Shown here in pieces: positions 10,935 to 21,727 of a stretch of DNA of 64,000 nt. Position numbers and translations under genes: made by a program. This DNA comes from Mytilinidion resinicola (lineage: Eukaryota > Ascomycota > Dothideomycetes > Mytilinidiales > Mytilinidiaceae): contig NW_022985465.1 of assembly GCF_010093595.1 (NCBI RefSeq), forward strand, positions 463,185 through 527,184, given 5' to 3'. Positions within the stretch are counted from its first letter, which is position 1. Every line of letters starts with the position of its first letter. The notes under the pieces were generated by a model, which did no database searches, was not told where the DNA came from, and was given only the letters and a program-made list of their open reading frames with translations.

Positions 10935-12572
10935 TCATAGATCTAGATCGGGAAGATTCGTCGAATGATATCGACAGGTCGATCTATGCGCCCCATTGCG
11001 GTATCTCCAGATGTCCTGATAATTAGCTTTGCATAGCCAGCAGAATTGAGTTCCGCATTTACGGCATGTCATATGATCGCATCCGTCATTTTTCTCAATT
11101 CTCCAGCCGCATTTTCTTCCAGGACGCCGCCTACTCGTCTCTTTAACCTTCTTTTTGCTGGCCGCTTCCTCCATATCTCTTTGACGCAAAGCGGTGCTAG
11201 CATCGTATTGCACACACGTAAGGCCATCATGCCACGGGACCTTGTGCTTGACGCAAGAACGGAAGTCGCACTGGGCGCATCTCAATATTGGATTTGAATC
11301 AGCATGCAGCTGTCCAGAGTGGCAGCCGGGTCCAATACACCAACACTCAGGTTGAAATTGATGTGAACTCTGATTTCTATAGACGTCTAGCTAGTTGTAT
11401 ATATACTAGGGGAAGGAAGGGGGCCACCCCCAGGGTGGCGCGCTAGTAAGTTCAGATGAGCCCTGCACAGATGAGGCTTCAGCTCAGTTCTCTACAGCTG
11501 AGATTTCAGCTGGGTTCTCTACAGCTGATGTTCGGAGAGTAGCTTTCTGGCATATGAGTTGTTGATCCTAGGTTGTAGTGCTGCAACCTGAGTCCAACGG
11601 AACTCTGGATTACCGGAAAGAGATGTGCGGAGTACCAGGTTTTCGTATTGCTCGTATATCTCTGATGTAGCAAATACTCTGACATCAATGTCGTCGAGTT
11701 GTTCGCTGCACTGAGGGCAGATCAGGCTGTCATGGCCGCTGCTTTTGAGGCGTGACGATATCCATGAGGCGATACAGGGACGGCAAATCTGGGACGGATG
11801 ACTGCAAGCGGCTGTGATGGATGATGGAAGGGAAGCTCTCGGGACGTCATTGGTGCAGATCACGCAACTAATAGTTGCTTCTGGAACCACAGCGGAGGAA
11901 AGAAGCTGATGGGCAGTACGTTGGCGCTTGCGTGCTTTCTGTTCATCGCCATCGAGCTCTTTCGCTGGAACACGACGGCCGGGAGGCTTAGAGGAACGCG
12001 CACATGCTCTTTTGGCCTGAGACACTTTAGGGCGCTTTGAAGGCTGCTCTGGCACAGTCGCAGGATCCTCGTTGTCACTCAGCATGATCGGATTGTCTGG
12101 TCTCATGTAAGTAGATGAATATGGTTGGGAAGCAGAGTGATGAAACTCTGCTGACATACTCACCTTGACGGCCTATGCTAGTTCTGTCTGTGCCTTCTGT
12201 GGCACCATTCGAATTGCGAAGAGCTTTAAGCTTGCTACTCAAGGGATTGTGAAGAGGCGCTGCGGCTTGATAAGATCTGGATATATTACCAATGTCGCCG
12301 AAGGAAATCGCTGTTATTCTGGCAGCATCCGGGTACAACGCGGGTTTATGCGTTTGGCCGGCATCATTTCTCTTTCGGCTCGCATTAGCAAGCAGCTGCT
12401 CGAGAGTTGAAAGATCTTCGGCATCAGGATCTGCTTCTGCATCGGCGATGCCATCGTCTTCAACAGGAGAAGGGCAGGTAAGATCTACGAATTCAACCTT
12501 GGTAAGGTCGAGATCGCCGAGAGACTTGAGAGCAGTACTGCTCATTCCTAGGCTGAATAAAATAGAAGTCAT
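10935..12572 (-). pseudogene. RBR (RING-IBR-RING) E3 ubiquitin ligase split by an insertion
   Basis: Exon 1 is 12572-12164 (acidic, disordered). An intron at 12163-12097 (GTGAGT to ACCAG) is followed by exon 2, carrying RING1 (CVICTND to LICPQC). Inside the following IBR the codon for Trp in NPEFRW is interrupted by a 249-bp element (11345-11593). Beyond it the frame resumes with CIGPGCHSGQL, a Cys-rich IBR and RING2 (GWRIEKNDGCDHMTC then FCWLC), to a stop at 10935. With the element and one copy of the target duplication ignored, the frame is continuous for 438 codons. As it stands, translation reads 23 codons into the element and stops, losing IBR and RING2. In RING2 the usual first zinc ligand (Cys of CPGxxCGW) is Arg. 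Confidence 0.85.
11345..11593 (-). mobile_element. 249-bp ACTCAGG element, copy 1 (inside RBR gene)
   Basis: Inverted ends ACTCAGGTTG/CAACCTGAGT are flanked by the direct duplication CCAAC (GTTGG on the gene strand) at 11340-11344 and 11594-11598. The interior has an AGCTGTAGAGAACC-type repeat, a palindromic GGGGGTGGC block and TATATATA near one end. By eye it differs from copy 2 at only two bases. Confidence 0.9.
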
Positions 12573-13180
12573 TGCAAACTGAGGCTAGAAAATCTGAAGG
12601 AATCGGGAAATTGCTTTCTGCTGAGGGACGAAGAGTTTAAATCTGGGCATTCTAACGGCAGAACGCCGTCTTATATGCTATTTGCGATACTCGCAACTAA
12701 GTTTGTTAGCCGGCCGCCTGAACCCAAGACCTTGCATTTCACGTACGACAGTGGCGTTAAAGCATGAAAATGGCTGACCAGGTAGTTCCACCCTTGAGGC
12801 TTTCCTTGCTCTCTTGCGACAGCTGCCTACCACCGCCTTTCCCCTTTTAGAAAGATGAGACTTCGAAGTCCAGGAAACTGGAAACCCGAAGATGGCCGCG
12901 CAAGGATCACCTTGCCACCAGTAGGCAGATTTCGGGGTCCTGCCGCGAAATCGCGATATCTCATAGGGTAACTTATATTCGCATGTTGAATCGCTCGAAG
13001 GCGAGTCTCCCGACATCTTCAGCAGAGCAGAAAGCCTAAATACACAACAAGAGGAGAAGGTTATAGGAAAGCTTAATCGAAAAGCCTAAATATAATTGAA
13101 TGAGTGAGTCCTAGTGCTGCTTAGAATGTCTCCTAGACGAGGGCCAGAATGCCGCCTAAGATTAGATCCTGAGCAGGATC
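12573..13180. other. Upstream of RBR gene; weak frame
   Basis: A minus frame at 12678-13016 (112 codons from ATG) has basic, coding-like composition but no known domain. Otherwise empty up to the target duplication (GGATC, 13176-13180) of the next element. Confidence 0.35.
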
Positions 13181-13429
13181 ACTCAGGTTGCAGCACTACA
13201 ACCTAGGATCAACAACTCATATGCCAGAAAGCTACTCTCCGAACATCAGCTGTAGAGAACCCAGCTGAAATCTCAGCTGTAGAGAACCGAGCTGAAGCCT
13301 CAGCTGTGCAGGGCTCATCTGAACTTACTAGCGCGCCACCCTGGGGGTGGCCCCCTTCCTTCCCCTAGTATATATACAACTAGCTAGACGTCTATAGAAA
13401 TCAGAGTTCACATCAATTTCAACCTGAGT
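13181..13429 (+). mobile_element. 249-bp ACTCAGG element, copy 2
   Basis: Same ends and length as copy 1, in opposite orientation. It is flanked by the 5-bp duplication GGATC (13176-13180 and 13430-13434). No coding capacity. Confidence 0.9.
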
Positions 13430-13625
13430 GGATCCCTGGCTCCCTCCAGTCTTGATACTAAATAGAGAGAGAGCACTCTTCAACAGCACACCCTGACAAG
13501 CACAATCCCTTCAGTCGTATTCTACCGCTGCCTACCTTGCCTTCGTCAGGCGCACCTGACACTAACGAACTCCTAGTGATTCCGCCAGCAATCACCATTC
13601 CAGTATACCAGCACCTCCCTCATCG

Positions 13626-14219
13626 CTAGCGTGGATCCGTCAATCCAATGTAGAACCTCAGCAGTTGCTTCTTATCCTCGGTCGTGCCGTTGGTAGGCTG
13701 GCCTAGTGCTGCTAAGACCCCATCTAGCGCAGGATCTGTCATATCCGAAAGATGAGCGTGTGTGGCAGGAAAACCTGCAATATTAACGTTTGTTGTAAGG
13801 TCACGGAGTGCGGTAATAGCGGTGTCGGATAATCTAATACTAGCGTTGTCAAGGCGGGCAATAGAATTGTACTCGCTGTATAGTTATAATTAGTTAGCAG
13901 ATAAGCAGGACATCTAAATAGTATTCACTCACATTGCCTGATGTCCTGTGGTGATATCGGTGCGGAGTTGCTGTATCTGGTCCCGTATCTGTTGCACTAT
14001 CCGCTGCTCCATCTGCTGCATTTGTGTCTGCATCTGCTGCATCTGTCGCTGAGTTTCTCGATGGTTTTGCTGCATCAGTTGCATGATTGCATCGCCCTGA
14101 GCAAGTGCAGGAAGATTGGCAAAATTTGCCAACTCGGTGGCGGCTTCCTGGAGTCCGTGTGCTAGGAGCCCAAGATTTGGTTGTGGGCCGCCGAGCTGAG
14201 GGGGATTGACGCCTGCCAT
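13626..14219 (-). CDS. Coiled-coil fungal protein, two exons
   Basis: Exon 1 (14219-13933) encodes a Pro/Gly-rich start and a long Gln/Met-rich coiled coil (repeated QMQQM, then RIVQQIRDQIQQL). An intron at 13932-13876 (GTGAGT, branch GCTAAC, TACAG; 57 nt) joins to exon 2 (13875-13626), which continues RLDNASIRLSD, DLTTNVNIAGFPAT and a C-terminal ALGQPTNGTTEDKKQLLRFY helix. The protein is 178 residues. The layout (coiled coil, a short middle domain with FPAT, a SAP-like end on LxALGxPTxGT) recurs in an expanded fungal family of unknown function; that statement is from general familiarity. The gene looks intact. Confidence 0.75.
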
Positions 14220-14327
14220 GGCTTCGAGTGGTGGGAAGGCTTCGAGTGGTGGTGGGAAGGCTTTGAGTGGTGGGAAGAAGACTTGAAGAAGTGAGCGTGG
14301 TGCGGTGTTATATAGTGTGGTTGGAAG

Positions 14328-14567
14328 TTAAGCAAACCAGGCCTCGTGAATCGATTGTCCACATCCTGCCTGCCCTTCTGCCACCTCCTTGGCCAAACTC
14401 GTGAATCGCTTTCGGCCCCTCTTTGCTGATCCATGCTGCCACTGTAAGCCATCTTGTTCGCTCTCCCAAGGTCTTCCTCTTTTTTCGATGCTCAGGGAAG
14501 GCATCTGCTCTGGAGAGGCCATCTGACTTAACACGACCGATTCTTCGGGTTCTGATGCCTGATTCAT
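14328..14567 (-). CDS. Small hypothetical protein
   Basis: 79 codons from an ATG 14 bp after the stop of the coiled-coil pseudogene upstream. It has basic patches (EKRGRPWES, SAKRGRKR) and no domain. It could be the displaced C-terminus of that neighbour rather than a gene. Confidence 0.25.
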   Translation of the reverse strand: MNQASEPEESVVLSQMASPEQMPSLSIEKRGRPWESEQDGLQWQHGSAKRGRKRFTSLAKEVAEGQAGCGQSIHEAWFA

Positions 14568-14580
14568 CTTCTCAGGCTCA

Positions 14581-15211
14581 TCAATCTTTCACTCGGTGGC
14601 AGTGATATGCGCTCTCGTGTTTCTGCATAGCCTCCACCTTTTCTTTCTCGAGCTCGGAGATCCTGGCTTTGAGCTGCTCTGTTTTTGTGATGCCCTGCTC
14701 CACCTTATCCCAGTCCGCCTGGGTAAGCAGTCGTTCGTATTCTCGATAGTAGATTCAAACGTGCGGATAACGTTTTGGGCTTTGTCAAGCTCTCGATCCA
14801 ACAAGATACGTTTATTTGCCATGTTAGTGAGCCTAACAATTGCCTGCCCATGTTGGCTGTGTAGAATGTCGTAGGCTCGAGCACATTCGAAACGGGCTTG
14901 TCGTTCATGTTTTAAGGCGTTCTCAAAAACCGCAATGACGATGTTGTCTTCTTTCAACTTCTTGCGAAAAATTGCGATAGTCCCGCAAACGTCACGGGGC
15001 TTTTTATCAATAGCGATTGATTCTTGGTCGGTCGGATAATGCTGAGGCCGAGCGCTATTGCGAGGATTGGAGGGGAATGCTGTTTCTCTTCTCGAGTCGA
15101 CGCGAATTTCCTAGAGGGGTAATTGCTTGATAGGCTTTCTGAAAGCGTGGTCTCAACTCTTACCTTGACATCCTGCTCTTCAACAGTCTTTGCAATGCGC
15201 TGAGAGGCCAT
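14581..15211 (-). pseudogene. Coiled-coil protein with frameshift
   Basis: Exon 1 (15211-15164) encodes MASQRIAKTVEEQDVK. The intron at 15163-15111 (GTAAGA to CTCTAG, 53 nt) leads to exon 2: EIRVDSRRE, then KKPRDVCGTIAIFRKKLKED and a long helical region (NALKHERQARFECARAYD, LLDRELDKAQNVIR). Near 14755 one base is missing, and the next frame continues the coiled coil (REYERLLTQADWDKVE, ARISELEKEKVEAM) to a stop at 14583-14581. Apart from that shift it reads well, so decay is recent or it is a sequence error. Function unknown. Confidence 0.6.
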
Positions 15212-15588
15212 ATTGAGCTGAAAATCGATGCGTATCGGTAGTTCGAGGGTAGGATTGGTGCCTCTTTGCTTGAACAGTCGCGGTGTATCATTGTTCTCCA
15301 CGATCCTTCTAAAATTGCGTGGTTCTCGAACCCTTGCTGAGCAAATGGACAGCCACGGAGGGGCGGCAACAATGCTTATTTTCGCTGCCAAGGGAGCTTT
15401 TTTGGCCCCTGAGCTGTCTCTCGATATGGAAGGGTCCAGCTTCAACTCCCTGGAGTCCTATTAGGCTCCGCAGTATGCGTCCAGCAAGGGCAACAGCACA
15501 TATCACATCTTGTATTCAGTCCGGAGGAAGGTTCTGAGTTTCCTAAGATTTCAACGCCACTTCTCTCAAGAAACCTTAATAATGTCTA

Positions 15589-15933
15589 ATGCAGAAGTAC
15601 TTTATCTCTAGAGTCGTATCACTCGAAAAGCTTTGCCAGGACCAAAACTGTCTCCGAAAGCTGGTTGCACACCAAAAGTTACAGTCTCAGCTTCAGTTCC
15701 TTGCGAAGGATACAGATGAGATAATAAGGAGCCAGGAAGCGTTGGAACAAGCTATGGAAGAGGCGAGAAGCTGGCTCAAGGTCAAACAGGACGAAAGAAT
15801 AAGGACCTTCGAGGACAAAATCAGCATGCGCTTGAATGCTGAAAGATTTACGGCTCTAGACCTGGAAGATGCGTCGGCATGGTCTAGTAAATCAGCAGCT
15901 TGCCGACCCTTGCGATCAAACTATGCAAATTAG
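15589..15933 (+). CDS. Small coiled-coil hypothetical protein
   Basis: 114 codons from ATG, mainly amphipathic helix (KLQSQLQFLAKDTDEIIRSQ, EQAMEEARSWLKVKQDERI). No domain recognised. It lies divergent from the coiled-coil pseudogene at 14581-15211 with about 380 bp between the starts. May be a fragment, since the last ~15 residues look random. Confidence 0.35.
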   Translation: MQKYFISRVVSLEKLCQDQNCLRKLVAHQKLQSQLQFLAKDTDEIIRSQEALEQAMEEARSWLKVKQDERIRTFEDKISMRLNAERFTALDLEDASAWSSKSAACRPLRSNYAN

Positions 15934-16099
15934 AGAGGAAATATGAATTGGCTGTACGGTCACCACCCTCCCCCGCTACCACTTCTTCGCCGCGGCCGAC
16001 GAACGCGATCGACAGGCCATCTAGCGCACCCTAAACATAGCCCTAGCAATGGTATGAATAGCAGTACCTCGTTGCGGAGGGCTTTACCAAGACCCTTAC

Positions 16100-17845
16100 T
16101 CAATTAGTTTGTGGTGGATGCAATTCCATATGCGCCGGCGTAGTCAGACCAGCTAGAACCTCAGCCGCCGTGATTCGCTTTTGCTGATCGGGCTCCAGCA
16201 TCCGTTGTACTAAAGCATGGCCACTCGGAAGTTTGAGCGCCGCTTCCTCCATCTCGATCGTCCATCTAGTTAAAGCAAAAGCTGCTTCTCCAATCCCTTT
16301 AGGAATGTCACGAATAAGCCAGCCGCGGCCCTTTGGCAAAGAAATCACTTTCAAGACGAAGAGCATAGTGACTCCAAAGGCCCAGATGTCACCGGGAGGG
16401 CCACGCTTCTTTAGAAGGGCGACCTCGGGAGGGATGTAGTATGGCGTGCCGCCGTTATGAATCTGGCCGTATCTGGTTGCCTAGCCGAAGTCACAAAGAA
16501 CAGCTCTTGATGTGTCCGCGGTAAGTAGAATATTCTCGAGCTTAATATCGTTATGCGCAACATGATTCCGGTGGATGAATTTGAGAACGCTACTAATACC
16601 ACATAAGACTCGGTCTTGAACATCGGGCGACATGGTTGAAATCCCCGATTCGTCGGCTAGCTTCCCTAGGTCAGAGCCTAGGGGCTCAAGCCTGAGCGCT
16701 AGCAATCGAGCATTATGGTCGAGGAGCCGGATCACGTTCGGATGCCGGAGCTCACTGAGTATTCTGTGCTCGATCGTCCATTCACCAGCTGCTGCTGCGA
16801 TAGTGTCAGGTTGTTGGCAAGTCTTGACGACAAACACCTCGCCATCGCGGTTGATCTTGGTAACTTTGCAGCGCGCATTTTCGAAAATAATAGTTTCGCT
16901 CTCAAGTTTAGGCACCGGTTTGTCTGAGGCCGTTGATCGGTCCGCTTTCGGCTTTGAGATTAAAGCAGGTGGCTTTCGTTTGGCTTTTGATTTTCCGTTC
17001 TGTGGAAGCTCTAGGTAGATCATGTTGATTGGAATTTTCTGCTTTACGTGTGGCCTTTTCAGTTCGTTGTTTCCTCGTAAGAGCGATGTCTGCATTAGTA
17101 CGCGCATCGCCGGCAGTCGAGTAGACTACCTTGGGAGCGAGGGAGCTGTTATTGGTACTCAATTCCAGAAGAGGAGTAAATTGTTCCACGGGCGGTGGAA
17201 AGACTCGAAGTCTGAACACGATCTCTTTGGTGAGCTCTGGGCGCCAGATTTCGCCTTTAAGCTCTTGATATGCCCCGCAAGGCACACAGGTATCGGGTCC
17301 ATCGGTACGCTGATCGGCGGATACTTGGTCAGACCAAAGGCGGAAGACAGTCGTGGAAGTGTTATGCAACCTTACTGCGTCGGTCGCGGGAATAGGGTAG
17401 AGAAGCGCATGCCTCGCATTAATATACGCCGTTTCGTCGTCGGACGGAGGCGTTTTGTCACCAAATAGGGGCGTTCGGAGCACTACATAACTTGACGGAG
17501 TACGTATTCTTGGCCAGCTAGCCTACGGAGTATTGTACGGTTAGCTCGGCTACCTTGATATAGAACACGGTTCCTATACTTAGCCCTCACAGTTCTACGG
17601 TACGGCTACGTAAGCCTCCACACACACAGAGTATATATACGGTGTACGTAGCCTAGATAGATGCTCATCCAATACATCACTTATCTCGTTCAATGCATTG
17701 TTTCACTTCCATCCTCATAACTATCACGGGCGCTTCCAAGCTGGAAAAATGGTGTATCACGATCCTGTACAACTTTTGTCGACGCCGCGTCGCCGCTGTC
17801 TGGAGAGGTTTTAGAGGAGGCTTGTGGTCGAAATACCTTCCTCAT
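16100..17845 (-). pseudogene. Protein kinase gene split by a solo LTR, with premature stop
   Basis: The N-terminus begins at about 17845 (MRKVFRPQ) and reads to ARDSY at 17718. A 225-bp LTR (17493-17717) plus target duplication intervenes, and the same frame resumes at 17487 (VVLRTPLFGDKTPPSDDE, INARHALLYPIP). A splice ending at CTAG near 17010 (donor at about 17046 or 17103) is needed to enter the kinase frame. The kinase shows VVKTC (ATP Lys), ELRHPNVIRLLDHN, HNDIKLENIL (HND instead of HRD) and CDFG. A TAG at 16483-16481 directly follows DFG, after which GGTPYYIPPEV, GDIWAFG and the C-lobe read on to 16100. C-to-T change of a Gln codon is one way to get this TAG. The protein could be at most an inactive N-terminal piece. 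Confidence 0.75.
17493..17717. mobile_element. Solo LTR 1 (225 bp)
   Basis: Begins TGACGGAG and ends CATCCTCA (TG..CA), with flanking 5-bp duplication TAACT (17488-17492 and 17718-17722). A TATA-like GAGTATATATACGG lies inside. Same length as the copy at 31200-31424, with only scattered differences. It sits inside the kinase gene above. Confidence 0.9.
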
Positions 17846-17863
17846 ATTCCACCTCGGATGCAT

Positions 17864-18439
17864 ATCATACGGCACAAAGGCGAAGCACACGATACGAACA
17901 ACGAGGGAGATGGACTTGTCCCCGCCTTGGCTCTTCATGCAGAGCATTCACGGATGTACGGGCGGCAATGGCCACCACGATGCCAGAGGCTGCTGTGTGC
18001 TTCTTGGATCGCCCTCTGCGCAGAGAAACGCATATCTTCTTTTACAAAATTCACAGGTCGGAGGCGGAGCCGAAGAGTCCGTGAGGCGGGGCGGATGAGG
18101 GAAGATTCGGACGGATATTTGATACCAGTGTATTGCATCATTAAGCGCACGGATGAAGCTAGAGAAGAGGCGAGGGTTTCATATCTGCCATCATCAATAG
18201 CTCAGCTAGGTCGCAATGATGGATCATGATGTTATGCCTTTGTACCATCTACTACGCACAGATGCAGGTGGTTCTAGTGATTGATGCAAAGCTCGGGGGA
18301 GCTTAACTCGGCACGAATTCATGAATCCCAATACTACTACACAGCAAGCGCCGCATCACTACTGTTCAAGTGTTGAAGTCGCAATTCCAGAGGACCTTGA
18401 CGCACCGCATCTCCTTCACGAGCCGTAGGCAATGGATTC
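17864..18439. other. Intergenic, nothing supported
   Basis: Frames on both strands (17693-18229 plus, 18150-17935 minus) have no domain. The plus one begins inside the LTR and is not credible as a gene. Confidence 0.4.
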
Positions 18440-18687
18440 ACTCAGGTTGAAATTGATGTGAACTCTGATTTCTATAGGTGTCTAGCTCGTTGTTTATATA
18501 CTAGGGGAAGGAAGGGGTGCCACCCCCGTGGCAGCTCTCTTGATACGTTGCTGGTTACATCCTGTTACTTGATGCAGAACTGATACCGTGCTGCCGCACT
18601 GCTGTTTCACTACCTATCAGCATGCTATTCTGATACGTTACTAGCATCTGAGTTGTTGATCCTAGGTTGTAGTGCTGCAACCTGAGT
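18440..18687 (-). mobile_element. ACTCAGG element, copy 3 (variant interior)
   Basis: Has the same inverted ends and the duplication GATTC (18435-18439 and 18688-18692). The ~85 bp at each end match copies 1 and 2. The middle (about 18535-18640) is different: it carries GATACGTTGCTGG/GATACGTTACTAG-like units instead of the AGCTGTAGAGAACC repeats. Confidence 0.85.
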
Positions 18688-18692
18688 GATTC

Positions 18693-19455
18693 TTCCCAAT
18701 TACACTGCTGACAAAACGGCTCGGTCGGTCTGTGCGAACCCATGCTTCATTTTGATACTCTGTATTGATTCCGATTGGAAACCCAGCTAGATTAGCAAGC
18801 AGGAGAGGTTATATTAAGCATACGCCCGACGCGCATCCGATATTACAGAAACTGCGCATATCATTCATTCTTTGCCTCACTGAGCGTTATTAGCGAACTA
18901 CGGCTTGAAGAAACCTCAACACTTGCGAATTATTAATATGAACCATCATCGGCACCAACCATATAAGCTAGTACTTCTAACTTTGCAATCGGGCAAAATC
19001 ACTCGGCAAAACATCAATCATCATCGGCAGGGCGCCGTTATCGCTTACGCAAATCACGGCGTGAAGTAGGATGATTGACGAGAGGGCACAAGACTGTTCA
19101 TTGCCAGCCCTGAAGCATAGGTAGTTGTGTTAAATGTGCACTACACCTAGCTATCCTTCACAGTAGTGTCCACGTTCTCTTTCTGTCGCATTAGGTATGC
19201 CATGATACCCCAAAGCCCTCGCATGGCTTCTGCTCTGTCCTCAATAACGAAGAAATCATACCAGCGTGTCCGCTGTAGTGTGGGTGAAGCCCACGATGCA
19301 TCTTTGGGGAGATCTTTTGGTAAACCGCCGTCCGTCAAAAACTGGACATACAAAAAGTGGACTCGCAGCTTGAGTATGCTGATATGGTGGTTGAGTGACG
19401 AAACCATATAGATCTGGTGTATGATTAGTACATTCTCGATTGCCTATTACTAAAC
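18693..19455. other. Downstream of FHA gene; weak minus frame
   Basis: A minus frame at 19147-19407 (86 codons from ATG; contains TRWYDFFVIEDRAEAMRG) looks coding-like but is unrecognised. The rest is AT-rich and empty. Confidence 0.35.
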
Positions 19456-21390
19456 CTATGAGCCACTCACTTCATCCCATACCGCACCAGAACTCTTTCC
19501 AATGGCTTGATATTCGACTTTGGGATCCCAGAAGCCGTCTTTGGATCTCATAAGCTTCCAAGCCTCTGCAGCCGGCACTCGCCGCCTCTCTTTGCTAACC
19601 TCGCCCTCAGGGCCTCCCCATCGAGGCCGAGTAACCCACCATTTGCCGTCTCCGGGTTTCTTCTTAGTCTTGCCTTCTCTTGCCCGCTCTTGAGACAACA
19701 GCAACATGCCGCCAAGCTCTCGTATTACATCAAGCACAGATTCTGCTTCTAAAGAGTCCGTGCTTCCGAAACCCGTCTCCGGTCTACACTGAACACCCAT
19801 CACAGGCCCTTCCAACCAGCCTGCACGGACCCTCATACCATCAGCCGGCTCTCGCCAAGCCACGGCACTCATGCGTACCGGGAATCGAATGTTTCCCAGA
19901 GCCAGCGTAGGCGGGTGACGATGAGGCACAAGCATCAAACCAAAGGCCGAAGCAATGGGCTCGAGAAAACCTCCCACGGTGTTCAGGCGAAATGAGTGCG
20001 GCATCTCGGCGCCGTTTCCAAGCCTGATGCGGCGATATGTGCCTGGTATTCTCTCGGCTGGCTCTGCAGGCTTGTCCGATGACCAAGGGGCTTTTGGTGG
20101 CTGGGTTTGAGCAGGCACTGAGACGCCTGAGTGTATTGTGTGTGCTGGGATAGACTCGACATGGTGGGTGGGTACTGGGGATTCCTCGGGTGATGACTCT
20201 GTTACTCTCTTCGCCTTCTTGCGCCGCGGCTCCTTAACGTTCGTTGCCTCGACTTCGGCTTGTAGGTCACGGTCATTTGCCTGGGCGTCTTTGGAAGCCA
20301 AGTCGGTGGTATCCCAGTAGTAGGCCATGCTGTTAAGGCCTTCCCAGAAGCGGCGAAATCGAGCAAGGCAAGGTGCAGGCTGGGATAATCCAGGGACGCT
20401 AGTTAACACTGAGAAGGCATCTTCATTGTCGCAATAGAGTTCCTTGGCTCGGGCGTAGAAGTCCTTGCGATCTGGAGGTTTCCTGCCATTGCTGAGCAGG
20501 TGATTGCATGGTTCCAGTTCAACGCCCTCTTCGAGAGGCTTCGTCCAGGAGGCAGGCGGCAGAAACGATAATGCATTTGGTGAACTGGATAGCAGTGATT
20601 CAAAGTCGACTGCGGGCTCGCAGATGACATTGAAAAGGGCTAAGTGGCCTGTAGTCACATCAGAGGGCCTCCTGATGGCGGCGAATTGCGCAAAAAGGCC
20701 GGAAGCTTCGCCCGTGATCCAGTTCAGGGGGTCCCGAGAGACGTGTGGAAAAGAGGGAAAGGTGACGGGCATGGGCTTCGAGGGAGGCGCCCGCTCTTCC
20801 GCAGCCGCTTTACGTTTCTTCGGACGTGCCTCAACTATATCGCACTTATTGGTGTTGCTAAACTTGTGACAAATCTCTTCCTTGTGGCCCTCTCTCGACG
20901 GAAGCAGCACAATAAACCTGACAATTCCAGCGTCTGTGGAGCCTCGGACCTGGATGGTAGATCTGTGATGTAACGTCTGCTCTCGGTGTTTGAGGGTATT
21001 ATCATCCACAACAGTACCATTCGTGGATGTGTCTTCCAGCATTAGGGCACCATTCATGTCGATAAATATCCGAAAGTGTGTATTGGATATGCGCGTCTCG
21101 GAGTTGCTAAAGACGAAGTGGCAATGTTGCGGGTGTCTTCCAAAGATAAATCCCACATGGGGAACCATTGTTTGAGAAGACATCCGCAATGCTATGTCCT
21201 TACCCGCGGTCGACCTCCTCTCTCCATTGATGATGATGGTTCCCTGTTCCCCAAGGTTGAGCCCGGATTCGTCTTGAAGAACGTGTTTGGTCGCAGTTCC
21301 TTGAACTGTGCAGAAAGCTGCCAGAGACGCCGGGCGTAGGATGCAGGTCACGTCCGAGATATTCGAGTCCCCGAGCCTAGAATTGTCCAT
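19456..21390 (-). CDS. FHA-domain protein
   Basis: An uninterrupted 644-codon frame. I take ATG at 21390-21388 as the start, because residues upstream of it (21627-21391) look like leader sequence (Pro/His-rich). Residues ~80-150 form a forkhead-associated phosphothreonine-binding domain, with FGR at 83-85, SNTH at 102-105 and TSTNGT at 121-126, the three conserved loops. A basic stretch (PKKRKAAAEER) follows as a likely nuclear signal. The rest has a central conserved-looking segment, a second basic tract (EPRRKKAKR) and a C-terminal globular region rich in Trp/Gly (WLEGPVMGVQC). No kinase or other catalytic motif is seen. FHA proteins read phospho-Thr in DNA damage or transcription complexes; which one here is unknown. 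Confidence 0.85.
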   Translation of the reverse strand: MDNSRLGDSNISDVTCILRPASLAAFCTVQGTATKHVLQDESGLNLGEQGTIIINGERRSTAGKDIALRMSSQTMVPHVGFIFGRHPQHCHFVFSNSETRISNTHFRIFIDMNGALMLEDTSTNGTVVDDNTLKHREQTLHHRSTIQVRGSTDAGIVRFIVLLPSREGHKEEICHKFSNTNKCDIVEARPKKRKAAAEERAPPSKPMPVTFPSFPHVSRDPLNWITGEASGLFAQFAAIRRPSDVTTGHLALFNVICEPAVDFESLLSSSPNALSFLPPASWTKPLEEGVELEPCNHLLSNGRKPPDRKDFYARAKELYCDNEDAFSVLTSVPGLSQPAPCLARFRRFWEGLNSMAYYWDTTDLASKDAQANDRDLQAEVEATNVKEPRRKKAKRVTESSPEESPVPTHHVESIPAHTIHSGVSVPAQTQPPKAPWSSDKPAEPAERIPGTYRRIRLGNGAEMPHSFRLNTVGGFLEPIASAFGLMLVPHRHPPTLALGNIRFPVRMSAVAWREPADGMRVRAGWLEGPVMGVQCRPETGFGSTDSLEAESVLDVIRELGGMLLLSQERAREGKTKKKPGDGKWWVTRPRWGGPEGEVSKERRRVPAAEAWKLMRSKDGFWDPKVEYQAIGKSSGAVWDEVSGS

Positions 21391-21727
21391 CTTAAATAAC
21401 GCGGCAAGTGTTCCTATGCGCGGGGGGACATAGAGGCTGTTGTGATGGCGGGAGCTTCGGTGGTTAGGCAGCTGGGGTCGAGGAGGGAGGTGCGTGGTGT
21501 GTGAGAAGTGTGCAATAATCGAGGTGCGAGGGCACGGGTTACAGTACCACGTAGCACTAAGACAAAAGTCTGGTCCGAGAACCGTGCACTGCCCCACCAA
21601 AAGTGCGTCGCGTGCCAGACGCGACACCTTTCATCACCACCACCACCATGCCTCGACGCTCCTTTGGCCAGGAAATCAGTAGCACGTGCCGCCGGATTAG
21701 TGCGATCAGCCACCAGATGGGTTTGGT

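Noticed and set aside
11345..13429. Copies 1 and 2 of the 249-bp element considered as the two LTRs of one retroelement
   Set aside because: They are in opposite orientation, have different target duplications, and the DNA between them is host gene.
17693..18229. 178-codon plus frame
   Set aside because: Starts inside solo LTR 1 and overlaps the kinase N-terminus on the other strand.
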